Shown here: in pieces, positions 17,565 to 27,828 of the stretch
Numbering within the stretch: position 1 is the first letter of the stretch
How the letters are laid out: each line of letters opens with the position of its first letter
From: Flavobacteriales bacterium
Lineage (GTDB): Bacteria > Bacteroidota > Bacteroidia > Flavobacteriales_F > PHOS-HE28
Reading direction: 5' to 3'
Length of the DNA stretch: 64,000 nucleotides
Assembly: GCA_016702645.1 (NCBI GenBank)
Contig: JADJDP010000002.1
Coordinates: 248,001-312,000 of the forward strand
Notes under the pieces: generated by a model
The model's database searches: none
What the model saw: the letters and a program-made list of their open reading frames with translations, nothing else
What the model was told of the DNA's origin: nothing
Translations under genes and position numbers: made by a program

Positions 17565-20280
17565 GCCGTTGCTTTCCACCTGGACGTTGTCGAGGTAGAA
17601 CCAATTGCCGAACGCGTTGATCGCCACGAACCGGAAAATGACATCACCTCCATCGAACGCGCTGATGTCGATATCGTGGTCGTCCCAATCGGTGCATGCA
17701 GCAGGTGTCCAGGCACTGGTGCTATAAGGAACGGTGCGCAGCGCATCGCCCGTAGCTTGGAAGAGGGTGGTCCAGGTGAGACCGCAGTTGGCACTGATCT
17801 CCACTCGGAAGGCATCGGGGTAGGAAGAGGAATAACCTGAGTATGCGTGCTGGAATTTCAAACGAGTGCCAGCGGAAGCGCTCAGGTCCACCAGCGGTGT
17901 AACAATGCGATCCTCCTGACCCGGGAAGTTCGCACTGAAATGATCGATCGCCCATGCACGAGTTCCAACGCAACCGGATTGACCGGAGAGGGCTGCCGTC
18001 ACCCACGTTACACCGTTGTCCGGGTTCTGCAGCGCCCAACCCGCAGGTGTCGGCGAAGTGGTTTCAATGTTCTGGAGGAAGGGTGCTGCGATGGATGCAG
18101 GTGTGGTCAGGCTGATGTTGCTGGTCGCGGCATCGTTCCCTGTGAACTGATCGCCTGTCAAATTGGTGCTCGCCACCAGGGAATGGGCACCGTTGCCGAT
18201 GATCGTGACCGGCTGGGCGAATGTGAAGGTTGCCGATGCTCCGGATGCGAGTGTGCCAACGAACGTTTGCGTGACGAAGGCACCGCCATCGAGCTGGTAA
18301 CGGACCTCGAAGTTCGATTGGGTACTCTGACCATAGTTGCGCACGGTCACGCTCACTGGGATGTTCGTCGCTGCGCAATCCAACAAGCTGCCCGTGGGGG
18401 AAAGAACTTGAGCGATACCCACGTTCGTCGGCAGGGGTGTGTCGAACGCTTCTGTCTGATCGGTGCGGCTACTGCTGCTGCCCTGGCTTGCGCTCGATCC
18501 CAAACCGCGACGCGCGAAGGCTGCCCAGATGTAGTTCTGGTTCGCGCCCCCATTGTTGATCATGTCCGCCTGAAGGATCGCATCGCGCGCATCCACGAAA
18601 CCCGGATTGCACGGCGTGAGCTTGAGCCCATCAATGACCAGCTGCATCGCGATGTTGTTGCCACCCGTTCCATTGTAGATGTCCGGGTCCAAACCGTACA
18701 CGTTGATCAACTCCCATGTCATCTCCCATAGCATGGTGCACCAGATGAAGCCGATGCCATGTGGCTGGCTGATGCCGCTCGTGTTGCTGACCGAGGCATA
18801 CGTGTAGTTGTTCGCACCGAAGCTGGTGCTGTACCGAGCGGGACGGATACCCACACCCGTCGTGGCCTGGCCCAGGACATACGTGCCTATGCCGCGCCCG
18901 TCGGTGCCCAGGTCGCCGGGTTCCATGGTCATCACAAGGCCGAAGTAATCGCTCCAACCCTCGCCCATCTGCTCGGCGTTGCCCAAGCAGCTTGTATTGG
19001 CAGGACCACCCACCAAGCGATTGCTGATGCCATGACCGTACTCGTGTGCGATGATGCCATTGTCCAGGTCGCTGTCCCGGTTGGGCGTAGTGTAGGTCCA
19101 GCGGAACATTTGCATACGCGGGCTGGCGCCATCGGCGGGTGTTCCGAAGTTGGCGTTGTTGGTGCCCGCTGCCATCCTGAGCGTCGGCGTTCACATAGTC
19201 GTTGCCCGTTCCGCCACGGCCGTAGTTGTTCTGTTGAAAGTTCCCCGCTGGCTCATCGAAGCCGTACTGGTACCACACATCATGGATGATGTTGTTCCAG
19301 TAGAAAAGGTTCGTCGTGGCAACGTTCAGGTAGGTTGAAGGGGCACCGGTGAGGTCGAGCGTGAAGTCGAAGTCGAGGTTCGCGCCGCCACTGGGGCGTG
19401 TGCCGCCGGTGTTGTTGGCATCGGCATCGTCCTGCGCGTAGCAATTGTTGCCGCGCGTATCGGTGAATTCGGCGCCTGCCGCTCCATTGGTGTCGTGCCA
19501 TCCGAAGGGTGAAGCAATGCCGCCCGTGGTCCATGGCGCATTGCGGATGGCGCGTGATCCATGGATCGGACTTTCCACCGGCCATGGATAGATGTTGTAA
19601 TCGTTGGGTGCCGCTGGAGCAGGCGCGGCACAGGGATCTTCATCACAACGCCCATGATCATGGTCGGCCGTTCCGCAGTTCACCACCCAATCGTTGCGGT
19701 CGAGTTCTTCGCCAGTGATCGCGTCCACGCGTACGTTCCACCAGTGCGACCCGTTCGGTACGAAGTGGTTCACGTTCCACGCAAGGCGCAGCGATCCATC
19801 CTTCGGTTGGTACACGAGTTGAACGGCAACCTTTTCACCAGCGAACGCGCTGTTCTCGAAAAGGACCGTGCGGCCGTCGTCCTCAACCCCGATGCGCGGC
19901 GGCGTGCGGGTGCCGGGCATTGTCTTGGCAAGCACGTTCGACAGCGCTGCTTCCGGTGTTAACGCTGGCAGCGTGGCGTTCACGCGCTTCTCCAATGCGG
20001 TGAAAGCGCCATTGTTCAGCTTGACCACTTCGCCGTTCGGCAACTGGTGCACTGCGATATCTCCGTTCCACACCTCGATGCCCTGCCAGCGCTGGCGGAA
20101 GAAGGTGTGCGTTACTCCGTTGTGGGCTGTGCTGTAATTGTCCTTGACCACCAGATCACCCAGATCGTTCTCATGGAAACCAGCAAGCCGGAGGTCGGCA
20201 GCGACCTTTTCCGGTAAGCGTTGGGCGGAGAGTTGGATGGCCGAAAAAAGAAGGACGGACGAGAGAGAACGAAGAAGCAT
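16824..20280 (-). CDS. secreted M36 (fungalysin) metalloprotease with dockerin-like C-terminal module, frameshifted
   Basis: About 1,150 residues. Signal peptide (LLRSLSSVLLFSAIQLSAQ), then an FTP-type propeptide region (WQGIEVWNGDIAVHQLPNGE), then the peptidase: HEYGH (codons at 19046-19032) with the downstream GEGWSDYFGLVM glutamate region, both hallmarks of M36. After it come a CARDB-like segment, a MAM/jelly-roll-like domain, and the 246-residue C-terminal module described at 16824-17564. One frameshift lies near 19172: removing a G from GGCAGCGGGCACC restores DGSGTNNANFG. The start ATG 20280 follows a TATTTTCA box. Probably an extracellular, surface-attached protease. Confidence 0.85.
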
Positions 20281-20297
20281 GGTTGTGTGAAAGGGCG

Positions 20298-20305
20298 TGA
20301 AAATA
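20298..20305 (-). promoter_or_regulatory. putative -7 box for the M36 protease gene
   Basis: TATTTTCA on the reverse strand (last base off consensus), 17 nt before the ATG at 20280. Confidence 0.35.
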
Positions 20306-20396
20306 CCCGGTTCGTTCTTCGCAAGGCAAGCCGATCCCAAGGGTGTGTGGGGATCCTGAAACCGCTCAAGGCGAAGAATGTCAGCGGTGTTAACGG

Positions 20397-20404
20397 TATT
20401 TTTG
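20397..20404 (+). promoter_or_regulatory. putative -7 box for the bacilliredoxin gene
   Basis: TATTTTTG, an exact TAnnTTTG match, 60 nt before the ATG at 20465. This gives a longer leader than most genes here. Confidence 0.5.
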
Positions 20405-20464
20405 TACCCAACGGAGGTCGGTCGGTATGAACCGCTTCGGAAACCTTATCCAGAAATCAACGTG

Positions 20465-20875
20465 ATGTACCCCCCAGAACTCACAGCTCCCATGTCCACG
20501 GACCTCGTTTCCGCAGGCTTCGAGGAGTTGAAGACCCCCGATCAAGTGGACAAGGCTCTCATGCAGCCAGGCACCGTGCTATGCGTGGTGAACAGTGTGT
20601 GCGGTTGTGCCGCTGGCGCAGCCCGCCCGGGTGCCAAGATGAGCCTGCGTGGCGACAAGCGCCCTGCCAAGCTCGTTACCGTGTTCGCTGGGGTTGATAC
20701 CGATGCGGTGAACCAAGCCCGCAAACATTTCCTGCCCTACCCGCCGAGCAGCCCTGCCATGGCCATCTTCAAGGATGGCAAACTCGTGCACTTCTTGGAG
20801 CGCCACCACATCGAAGGCCGTAGTGCTGATATGATCGCCGAGAACCTGATGATGGCCTACGAAGAGTTCTGCTGA
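20465..20875 (+). CDS. BrxA/BrxB family bacilliredoxin (YphP/YqiW-like)
   Basis: 136-aa thioredoxin-fold protein starting MYPPELTAPM, with the family's CGC active-site motif at residues 46-48 (NSVCGCAAG) and the conserved ARPGAKMS and PPSSPAMAIF segments. Bacilliredoxins remove bacillithiol from mixed disulfides or act as disulfide reductases. The ORF is open upstream to 20378 but the ATG at 20465 gives the exact family N-terminus. It lies between two large secreted-protein genes and ends at a bidirectional terminator. Confidence 0.9.
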   Translation: MYPPELTAPMSTDLVSAGFEELKTPDQVDKALMQPGTVLCVVNSVCGCAAGAARPGAKMSLRGDKRPAKLVTVFAGVDTDAVNQARKHFLPYPPSSPAMAIFKDGKLVHFLERHHIEGRSADMIAENLMMAYEEFC

Positions 20876-20893
20876 ACTCTAGCGACCTCGATC

Positions 20894-20930
20894 AAGAAGC
20901 CCGGCCATCGATGGTCGGGCTTCTTCTTTA
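20894..20930 (+). terminator. bidirectional intrinsic terminator
   Basis: AAGAAGCCCG ... CGGGCTTCTT inverted repeat with extended pairing through GCCAT/ATGGT, followed by CTTTA on the + strand. The opposite strand has A/T runs too, so it can end both the bacilliredoxin gene and the convergent BNR gene. Confidence 0.75.
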
Positions 20931-20941
20931 GGACGATCCGG

Positions 20942-21679
20942 TCATGGCAGTTGCTGGCTGCGGATCGCCGTGGGAACATTGCCGCCGATGTTCACTAGGA
21001 TGGGGTCGCGGTCGTTGAGTGCGCCCACGTATCGCACGATCCCATCCAGGTTCACATCCTGCATGGCGTAGCCGGCCGTGCTGTTCGTCGGGACCGTACC
21101 TCCGATGGCCACGAGGATCGGATCGCGATCATTGTCCGCACCGGTATAGCGGATGAAGCCATCGCGGAACACGTTCCCTGCCCAGAGCAGCTGCTTACTT
21201 CCGACCGTCTTCCGACCTTCTGTTCCGTAGGTCAACGTGGATGACGCAGTGAAATCCAGGATCGTTGTTGTTGTGGAAAGGTTGATCGCTGAAGCGGTCA
21301 TTGCACCGAAATGGTTGCGGTGTCGAACGGCCACATGATAGCTACCAGCTGGTGCCAACAACGCAATTGGTGTCACGCCATCTTCGGCCACCACATCGCC
21401 ATCGCGTTGCACGAGGGCCGCACGCGTGGCCGCGATCTGCGTTGGGGTTCCGGCGTTGCGCAGTTCCACCAGCACCCAATCCACCACGGCATCATTGCCG
21501 GTGTTGGTGGTGATCCCGGACTGACGCACTTCACCACCTCCATCGCTCGCTTGGGTGAAGCCAAGCGTGGTGTAGGGCTCTGCATTCGGGATCAGGCCTG
21601 CCACCCGGAGGTCATCGCGCATGAGCTGCGTGTTGCTGTCGTAAGGACCATCCAACAGAACCTTCACCGCCAGCTTCAC
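20942..21679 (-). other. C-terminal paired dockerin-like NDRDPIL module (copy 2)
   Basis: Last 245 residues of the BNR protein. It matches copy 1 almost position by position: AVKVLLDGPYD, LVQRDGDVVAEDG, SYHVAVRHRNHFGAMT, YTGADNDRDPILVAIGG, DVNLDGIVRYVGALNDRDPI and a terminal QQLP. Confidence 0.8.
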
Positions 21680-24600
21680 ACCGTTGTTCACGATGTTGAT
21701 GTTGTCCAGGTACAAGCGATCGCCGTAGTCGCAGATGCCGGTGAAACGGATCACCACGCTTTGTCCGTCGTACGCGCTCAGGTCGATGTCGTGCAGTTCC
21801 CATTGGTTCGCGGCCGTTGGTGCCCATGGATTGCCGCCGGTCGTGGTGGTCCCTAAGGCCAGGGCCTCCTCGTAGTAGAGCTGGGTCCAGTTGTTCCCGC
21901 AGGTGGTGCTGATCTCCACGCGTAGGCCGTCGGTGTAGCTGGCACCATAGGGTTTGTACGCATGGTGGAATTGCAGCCGCGTACCCGCGCTTCCGGCGAG
22001 CGAGATCACCGGCGAAGAGTCGATCCACTTGACCCAGTGCGTTGTAGTAGTAGTAATCGATCCGCCACGCACGACCGGCAACGCCGTTCGCGTCGGCGGT
22101 CACGGCCACGTTCGTCCAGGAATCAAGACCATCGGGATTGTCGAGGCGCCAACCGCTTGGGGTGATCAACTGGTCCTCCGCGTTGGCGATCACAGGCGTG
22201 CTGGCCGTGAAGTTGGCGTAATTGATGAACGCGGTGATGGTCTTCGTGCTGGTGCCGTTCGCATCGGTCACCGTCAGTGTGACATCGTATGTGCCCGGTG
22301 TGCTGTACACCACTAGCGGGCTTCGGCCCGTGCTCGATGAAGGTGATCCGCCGGGGAAACTCCAACTCCACGAGTTGCCATTGCCGCTCAGCACACTGCT
22401 ATCGTAGAACTGCACGCTCGGGGCGAGGCAGGTGATCGTGCGCTTGTCGGCGCAGAAATTGGCCACTGGCGCACTGGCGATCTCCAGTGGGCTTTCCCAC
22501 ACGCTGCGGTCGGTGCCGTTGCGGATCTTGCCATCGCGGTAGTTGATCAGCAGCCTGGTGCTATAGATGCGCGCGGGGAGGCCGCTGTTCCATAAGGTCC
22601 AAGCCGGTGCTGCATCGCTGCGGAAATAGACCGCGCGCCGTGTGCCGATGTAGAGCCCGCCATTCGTGCCGAGCTGGTGCGCGATATTGCTCGGCCATTC
22701 ATTGTTGAGGTTCGCATCGGTGATATTCGTCCAGCTTGTTCCGCCATTGATACTCTTGAACACCACATAGCCATTGATGTTGGGATAGTCGCCGTATTGC
22801 GAGGTGCGCGCGAGCCAGATCGTTTGTGGGTCGGTGGCGCTCACGGCGATGTCGTAGGGCACCCACGTATTGCCGTTGATGGTGCCGCTGCTGGGTGTGA
22901 TCTCCGTCCAGTTCGCGCCGGCGTTGGTGCTGCGCCACACTTTCTTCACGCCCCACCAATCGATGTAGGTGCAGGCGTACAAGGTGTTCGGGTCGCTGAA
23001 GGAGACCTCGATGCTCGTCACCTTCTCGTTGAAATTGTACACCTCTGCGAACGAAGCGCCGTTGTCGTCCGTGCGCCAGAGCGAGTTGCCGTTGCCCACA
23101 TAGGCGCTGTTCACCAGGTTCGGGTGCCAGGCCACCTCGCTGCTTTCGCCGGTGATGTAGCTCGCGTTCGGTTGGCGGGCCCAGTTGCTGTTGCCATTGT
23201 TCACGTTGCGATCGCCGCTCAGGGTCTTGTAGCCATAGTCGCTCAGCGCGCGGCGGTCGTATTGCGGATGCACGAAGCCGCGAATGCCATCGCCACCGTC
23301 CGTGCAGACCCAGCCGTTGATGTACACATTGTTGTCCTTCAACAGCGTGCCGTTGTGGTAGGTGCCGCCGAGCATCACATTGCTGCCCGTCCATCCACCC
23401 GCGCCGAAGCCCCAGAAGTCCGTGCCCGCGATGCCGAACATGCGGCGGTTGAAGGTGGCGCCACCATCGCTGCTGTAGAAGATGCCGCCATCGTTCGCCA
23501 CCCAGACCTCGCTGCCGTAGTAGCGGATGTCGTGGTTGTCGGCGTGTACGTAGTCCGCTTTGTAGCTATGGCTCCACTTCGCCGGACAAGTGAACGTGAT
23601 GCCGCCATCGGTGCTCACCCACCGGTTCACGGCGCCTACTTGCAGCTTGTTCGCGTTGGCAGGATCCACAGCAAGGGTGAGGTCGTAGTAGTACTGCCCG
23701 CCATCATCCTGGCCCAGGTCGTCCCAACCCATCATGTTGATGTTCGTTGGTGAAGGCACACCGCCAGGACCAGTACCACAGCATTGGAAGGTCCAGCTTG
23801 TCCCGCTGTCGATGCTCTTGTACACGCCATAGAGCCCGCTGCCGCCATCCGCCACTCCGGTGCAAAGCGCATATACCGTGTTGGGTGCAGCTGCGCTCAC
23901 GGCGATCTCCGTGCGTTCTTGCTCATCAGGCGCTGCGGCCACCGGCCAGCCCGTGGTCATTTGCGTAAAGCTCACTCCGCTGTTGGTGCTGCGCCAGAAC
24001 TGCGTCACCACGCCGGTTTGTTTCACGGCATACACGGTGGTCGGGTCGCCTGGTTTGAATTCCAGTTCTTGCCATGAACCGGTCTGAACTTGCGTGAACG
24101 ATGTACCGCGTTCGCGCTTCGGTACAAGCCCTGACTGCTGCACACGAAGAGGATCTGGTTGTTCGTGGGATGAAGCAGGATATTGCGGATGCTGTGGTTC
24201 ACACTATTGAAGGTGGCGTCACCGATGATGTTCCAGGTCGCGCCACCATCGGCGGTCTTGTAGAGCTTGTTCTCTGCGCCGAACCATGCGGTGTTCTGCA
24301 CGGCATGGTCGAGCTCCACGCTCAGCACTTGGCCCACCATCATGGCCTTGGTCACGTTCGTCCAGTTGAGGCCCTTATCCGTGGTCTTCCACACACCGGC
24401 GTTCGCCGTGCCCGCATAAAGCAGGTTGCCGTTCACGAGACTTTGCTCCACGGTGTACACGTGCGCTGCACCGGCGGCATAGCTGCGGTCCACTGCGCCG
24501 TGGTCCCAATCCGTGGGGCCGATGCAGGTCCAGTTCGCTGCCCGTTCCGGATCCGATGCGTTGCTCGCGGCGAGGTACGCGCCGAGGCTCTCCTCGTACT

Positions 24601-24874
24601 CTTCACGTTGTTGCGGATCCTTCGGGATGTAACTGTGTCCCAGTTCGCGTTTCCACCGCTTGAAGTATTGCGTGTGGATGTTCTTCACGAAGGGATTCGC
24701 AGCGTAGTAGGCGTCGAATGCCGCTTGCACGGCACCGGGGTCAGCATCCGGAGCGTACATGAGCCGCACCCATTCCGGGAACTCCGGCGAAGGCTCCAAA
24801 TGGTGGAGCTGTTGCAGTTGGGCTTGCGCGGTGAGTGCAAGCGCGACAAAAAGGAGCGGGAGAAGACGGGTCAT
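20942..24874 (-). CDS. secreted BNR/sortilin-like beta-propeller protein with PKD domain and dockerin-like module, frameshifted
   Basis: About 1,310 residues. Signal peptide (TRLLPLLFVALALTAQAQ), then many BNR/Asp-box-type blades (VWKTTDKGLNWTNV, YKTADGGATWNIIG, VWRSTNAGANWTE, VFKSINGGTSWTNI), which is the sialidase/VPS10-like propeller. Next come a PKD domain (SPSVQFYDSS-like with YSTPGTYDVTLTVTDANG), a MAM-like domain and the 245-residue C-terminal module shared with the M36 protein. Frameshifts lie near 24110 and 22035. Start ATG 24874. No sialidase Arg triad could be assigned, so it may be a binding propeller rather than an enzyme. Confidence 0.78.
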
Positions 24875-24960
24875 TGAAGCGGTTAGTGGGACCAAGATGC
24901 GGGGTAGCATCGGTTACGTCGAGCCGAGAACGACGAAGTATGGGATTCGCGCCATGAATG

Positions 24961-24990
24961 AAGAAGCCCCGACTCGCGCCGGGGCTTCTC
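24961..24990 (-). terminator. intrinsic terminator of gdhA
   Basis: 9-bp stem GAAGCCCCG/CGGGGCTTC (24963-24971 with 24980-24988) and an 8-nt loop, 20 nt after the gdhA stop. On the reverse strand it is followed by TTCATTC. Confidence 0.75.
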
Positions 24991-25009
24991 AATGTTATTG
25001 GAATGGCGT

Positions 25010-26365
25010 TTACACCACGCCCTGGTCCAGCATCGCATCGGCCACTTTCACGAAGCCGGCGATGTTCGCGCCCTTCACGTAGTTCACGTTCTTGCCTTCG
25101 GCTCCGTACTTCACGCAAGCAGCGTGGATGTTCTTCATGATGTCGTGCAAACGCTTGTCCACCTCTTCGGCGGTCCAGCTTAAGCGCAGACTGTTCTGGC
25201 TCATCTCCAAGCCGCTCGTTGCAACACCACCAGCGTTGCTGGCTTTGCCTGGGGCGAAGGCCACTTTAGCACCTTCGAACACGGCGATCGCCTCAGGCGT
25301 GCTGGGCATGTTCGCGCCTTCGGCCACGTACTTCACGCCTTTCTTCACCAGGTCCTTGGCATTCTTGCCGTCCAGTTCGTTCTGCGTGGCGCAGGGCAGT
25401 GCCACATCGCACTTGGCCACCACGTCCCACACGCGAGCACCCTTCTTGTAGGTGCTGCCCTTGAACTTCTTGGCGTATTCCTCGATGCGGCCGCGCTGCA
25501 CGTTCTTCAGTTCCATGATGAACTTCAGCTTCACGCCGTCGATGCCGTTGGGGTCATAGATGCTGCCGTCGCTGTCGGAGCAGGTCACCACTTTGGCGCC
25601 GAGCTGGGTGGCCTTCTCAATGGCGTATTGCGCCACGTTGCCGCTGCCGCTCACCGCCACCACCTTGCCTTTGAAGCTGGTCTTGTTGTGCTTCATCATC
25701 TCTTCCGCGAAGTACACGCAGCCGTAGCCTGTTGCTTCCGGGCGCATGAGCGAACCGCCCCACGTGCGGCCCTTGCCGGTGAACACGCCGGTGAACTCGT
25801 TGCGCAGGCGCTTGTCCTGGCCGAACATGAAACCGATCTCACGACCGCCCACGCCGATGTCGCCCGCAGGCACATCCGTGAACTGGCCCACATGGCGCCA
25901 CAGCTCCGTCATGAAGCTCTGGCAGAAACGCATCACTTCATTATCGCTCTTGCCTTTCGGGTCGAAGTCGCTACCGCCCTTACCGCCACCCATCGGGAGC
26001 GTCGTGAGGCTGTTCTTGAACGTCTGTTCGAAGCCCAGGAACTTCAGGATGCTGAGGTTCACGCTGGGGTGGAAGCGCAGGCCGCCTTTGTACGGCCCAA
26101 TGGCGCTGTTGAACTCGATGCGGAAGCCGCGGTTCACCTGGGTGTTGCCTTTGTCGTCCACCCATGGCACGCGGAAGATGATGGTGCGCTCGGGCTCCAC
26201 CATGCGCTCAAGGAGCATCTTGCCTTTGTACTTGGGATTGGCTTCGATGAAGGGGATCACCATTTCGGCCACTTCATGCACGGCCTGGAGGAATTCCGGC
26301 TCGCTGCCGTTGCGCTTCTTCACTTCTGCCATGAAGGCGTCCACGGCCTTGTTCGACTTTGCCAT
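25010..26365 (-). CDS. gdhA: NADP-type glutamate dehydrogenase
   Basis: 451-aa hexameric enzyme interconverting 2-oxoglutarate plus ammonia and glutamate. Residue segments YKGGLRFHPSVN and PMGGGKGGSDFDPKGKS (catalytic Lys region), DVPAGDIGVGGREIG, and the Rossmann motif VSGSGNVAQYA are all present, with the length and ending typical of the GdhA/GDH2 bacterial class. The ATG at 26365 (MAKSNKAVDAFM) is preferred over the open frame to 26437 because a TACATTTG box lies at 26409-26402, within the extension. Confidence 0.95.
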   Translation of the reverse strand: MAKSNKAVDAFMAEVKKRNGSEPEFLQAVHEVAEMVIPFIEANPKYKGKMLLERMVEPERTIIFRVPWVDDKGNTQVNRGFRIEFNSAIGPYKGGLRFHPSVNLSILKFLGFEQTFKNSLTTLPMGGGKGGSDFDPKGKSDNEVMRFCQSFMTELWRHVGQFTDVPAGDIGVGGREIGFMFGQDKRLRNEFTGVFTGKGRTWGGSLMRPEATGYGCVYFAEEMMKHNKTSFKGKVVAVSGSGNVAQYAIEKATQLGAKVVTCSDSDGSIYDPNGIDGVKLKFIMELKNVQRGRIEEYAKKFKGSTYKKGARVWDVVAKCDVALPCATQNELDGKNAKDLVKKGVKYVAEGANMPSTPEAIAVFEGAKVAFAPGKASNAGGVATSGLEMSQNSLRLSWTAEEVDKRLHDIMKNIHAACVKYGAEGKNVNYVKGANIAGFVKVADAMLDQGVV

Positions 26366-26401
26366 CGCGGGATGTTTGGGTTGCTTTTGGTTGAGCGGCC
26401 G

Positions 26402-26409
26402 CAAATGTA
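26402..26409 (-). promoter_or_regulatory. putative -7 box for gdhA
   Basis: The reverse strand reads TACATTTG, an exact consensus match, 36 nt before the ATG at 26365. Confidence 0.6.
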
Positions 26410-26543
26410 GGTGGGGGAATGAATGCCCGGAAGCCACGTGGCCCGCGGGGCGGGGGCGGCTATCCGGGAGTCTCCCAATGACGCGCGATCGTTCGGGGCT
26501 CGGGTCTCGTCCAGCGTCCCACGGCCCGGAAGCCAGTATGGGT

Positions 26544-27650
26544 TCAGTTGAGTTCGTAGACCTTTCCGGGCAACGACCTTACCACCCCGCTGAACTCCAG
26601 ATTGAGGAGGAGTCCGGAGGCCTTGCCTTGCGGCATCTTGCTCTGCGAACACAATGCGTCAATGTCGATCTTGCCTTTGGCGCGGATGATCTCCACCAGC
26701 GTCTGCTCGTCGGGCATCAGTTCACTGAAAAGTGCCGCCTGCACCGGTGCTTTCTTCTTCTTTGGCAGCCAGTCCATGAGGGTGATCACATCCTTGGCAC
26801 TCGTGATGAGCGCGGCCTTGTTCTGCTGGATGATCTTGTTGCAGCCTTCGCTCCGCGGATCGGTCGGGCGACCAGGGAATGCGAAAACCTCACGATCGTA
26901 GCTGTTGGCGATGTCGGCGGTGATCAACGATCCTCCCTTCGGTCCGCTCTCCACCACAATGGTGCAATCGCTGAGGCCTGCGATGATGCGGTTGCGCGCC
27001 GGGAAGTTCCCTGGTGCAAAGGAGCTTCCGCTGGGCAATTCACTGATGAGGCCACCCTGCGCGAGCATCTCTTTTGCCGTCGCCGCATGTTCGCCGGGGT
27101 AGAGCCGATCCAAGCCGTGCGCCACGCAGCCTATGGTGGGCATGTCGTTCTTCAGGGCAGTACGGTGAGCGACGATATCGATGCCGTACGCGAGGCCGCT
27201 CACGATCGTTGCGCTCACTTCCTTCAAGCCTTCAACCAACTCCACGCATAGGCGCTTGCCGGGTTCACTGGGCGTGCGCGTTCCCACGATGCTCACCATG
27301 TGCGTGCGATCGACCTCCGCGTTCCCTTTCACGAAGAGCAGCACGGGCGCATCCTCGGCCTGCTTCAATCGCTTTGGGTAGTCGGCATCCAGGTAGAAGA
27401 GCATCCGCAGCTTGTGCTTTCGCACGTACTCCAGTTCCTTTTCCGCCGCTGGGATCACTTTCTTGTCGGTGATGCTCGCTATCAGCTTCGGGCCGATACC
27501 CGGTACTTTCTCCAGTGTGTTCTTGAGTTTCTTGTCCGTGAAGATGGGATCCACACCGCCACAGTATGCCACCAAGCTGCGCGCGTTCACCGGCCCGATG
27601 CCCTTGAGCATGCTGAGCGCAATTCGATGGATGATCTGCTGGTCCTCCAT
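26544..27650 (-). CDS. dprA: DNA-processing protein DprA
   Basis: 368-aa ssDNA- and RecA-binding protein used in natural transformation. An N-terminal helix-hairpin-helix/SAM-like region (LKGIGPVNARSL, VPGIGPKLIASI) precedes the Rossmann-like DprA core, with VGTRTPSEPG, SGLAYGID and a GG(L)ISE..SG region, FPARNRIIAGLSD, PKGGSLITA and PTDPRSEGCNKII. A C-terminal DML1-like winged helix follows (LVEIIRAKGKIDIDALC). The reading is intact with start ATG 27650. Confidence 0.95.
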   Translation of the reverse strand: MEDQQIIHRIALSMLKGIGPVNARSLVAYCGGVDPIFTDKKLKNTLEKVPGIGPKLIASITDKKVIPAAEKELEYVRKHKLRMLFYLDADYPKRLKQAEDAPVLLFVKGNAEVDRTHMVSIVGTRTPSEPGKRLCVELVEGLKEVSATIVSGLAYGIDIVAHRTALKNDMPTIGCVAHGLDRLYPGEHAATAKEMLAQGGLISELPSGSSFAPGNFPARNRIIAGLSDCTIVVESGPKGGSLITADIANSYDREVFAFPGRPTDPRSEGCNKIIQQNKAALITSAKDVITLMDWLPKKKKAPVQAALFSELMPDEQTLVEIIRAKGKIDIDALCSQSKMPQGKASGLLLNLEFSGVVRSLPGKVYELN

Positions 27651-27655
27651 GTGAA

Positions 27656-27663
27656 CAAGAATA
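27656..27663 (-). promoter_or_regulatory. putative -7 box for dprA
   Basis: TATTCTTG on the reverse strand (one mismatch to TAnnTTTG), 5 nt before the dprA ATG. Confidence 0.35.
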
Positions 27664-27798
27664 AGCAGAGGAAGCGCAACCGATGATGGATAGACCCCGA
27701 TGGGGTCCTTTCGTACCCGTTACATACAGGTTCATCAGTATCCATGTGCCGTTCGTCCTGCGCCGCCCACAAGCGATGCCGTGTTCGTCCTACCCGGC

Positions 27799-27806
27799 TA
27801 CATTCG
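27799..27806 (+). promoter_or_regulatory. putative -7 box for the TonB receptor gene
   Basis: TACATTCG, 22 nt before the ATG at 27829. The same octamer precedes the ABC exporter and the large amidohydrolase genes. Confidence 0.55.
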
Positions 27807-27828
27807 CCACAACCCTATCCTTGAGCCC

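Noticed and set aside
22677..23753. 358-codon + strand ORF opposite the BNR gene
   Set aside because: Antisense to clear Asp-box repeats; Val/Ala/His-rich composition typical of a shadow frame.
26425..26535. Direct repeat GCCCGGAAGCCA at 26425 and 26524 as possible transposon target duplications
   Set aside because: Only 12 nt long, about 100 bp apart, with no inverted repeats or ORF between; could be chance in GC-rich DNA.
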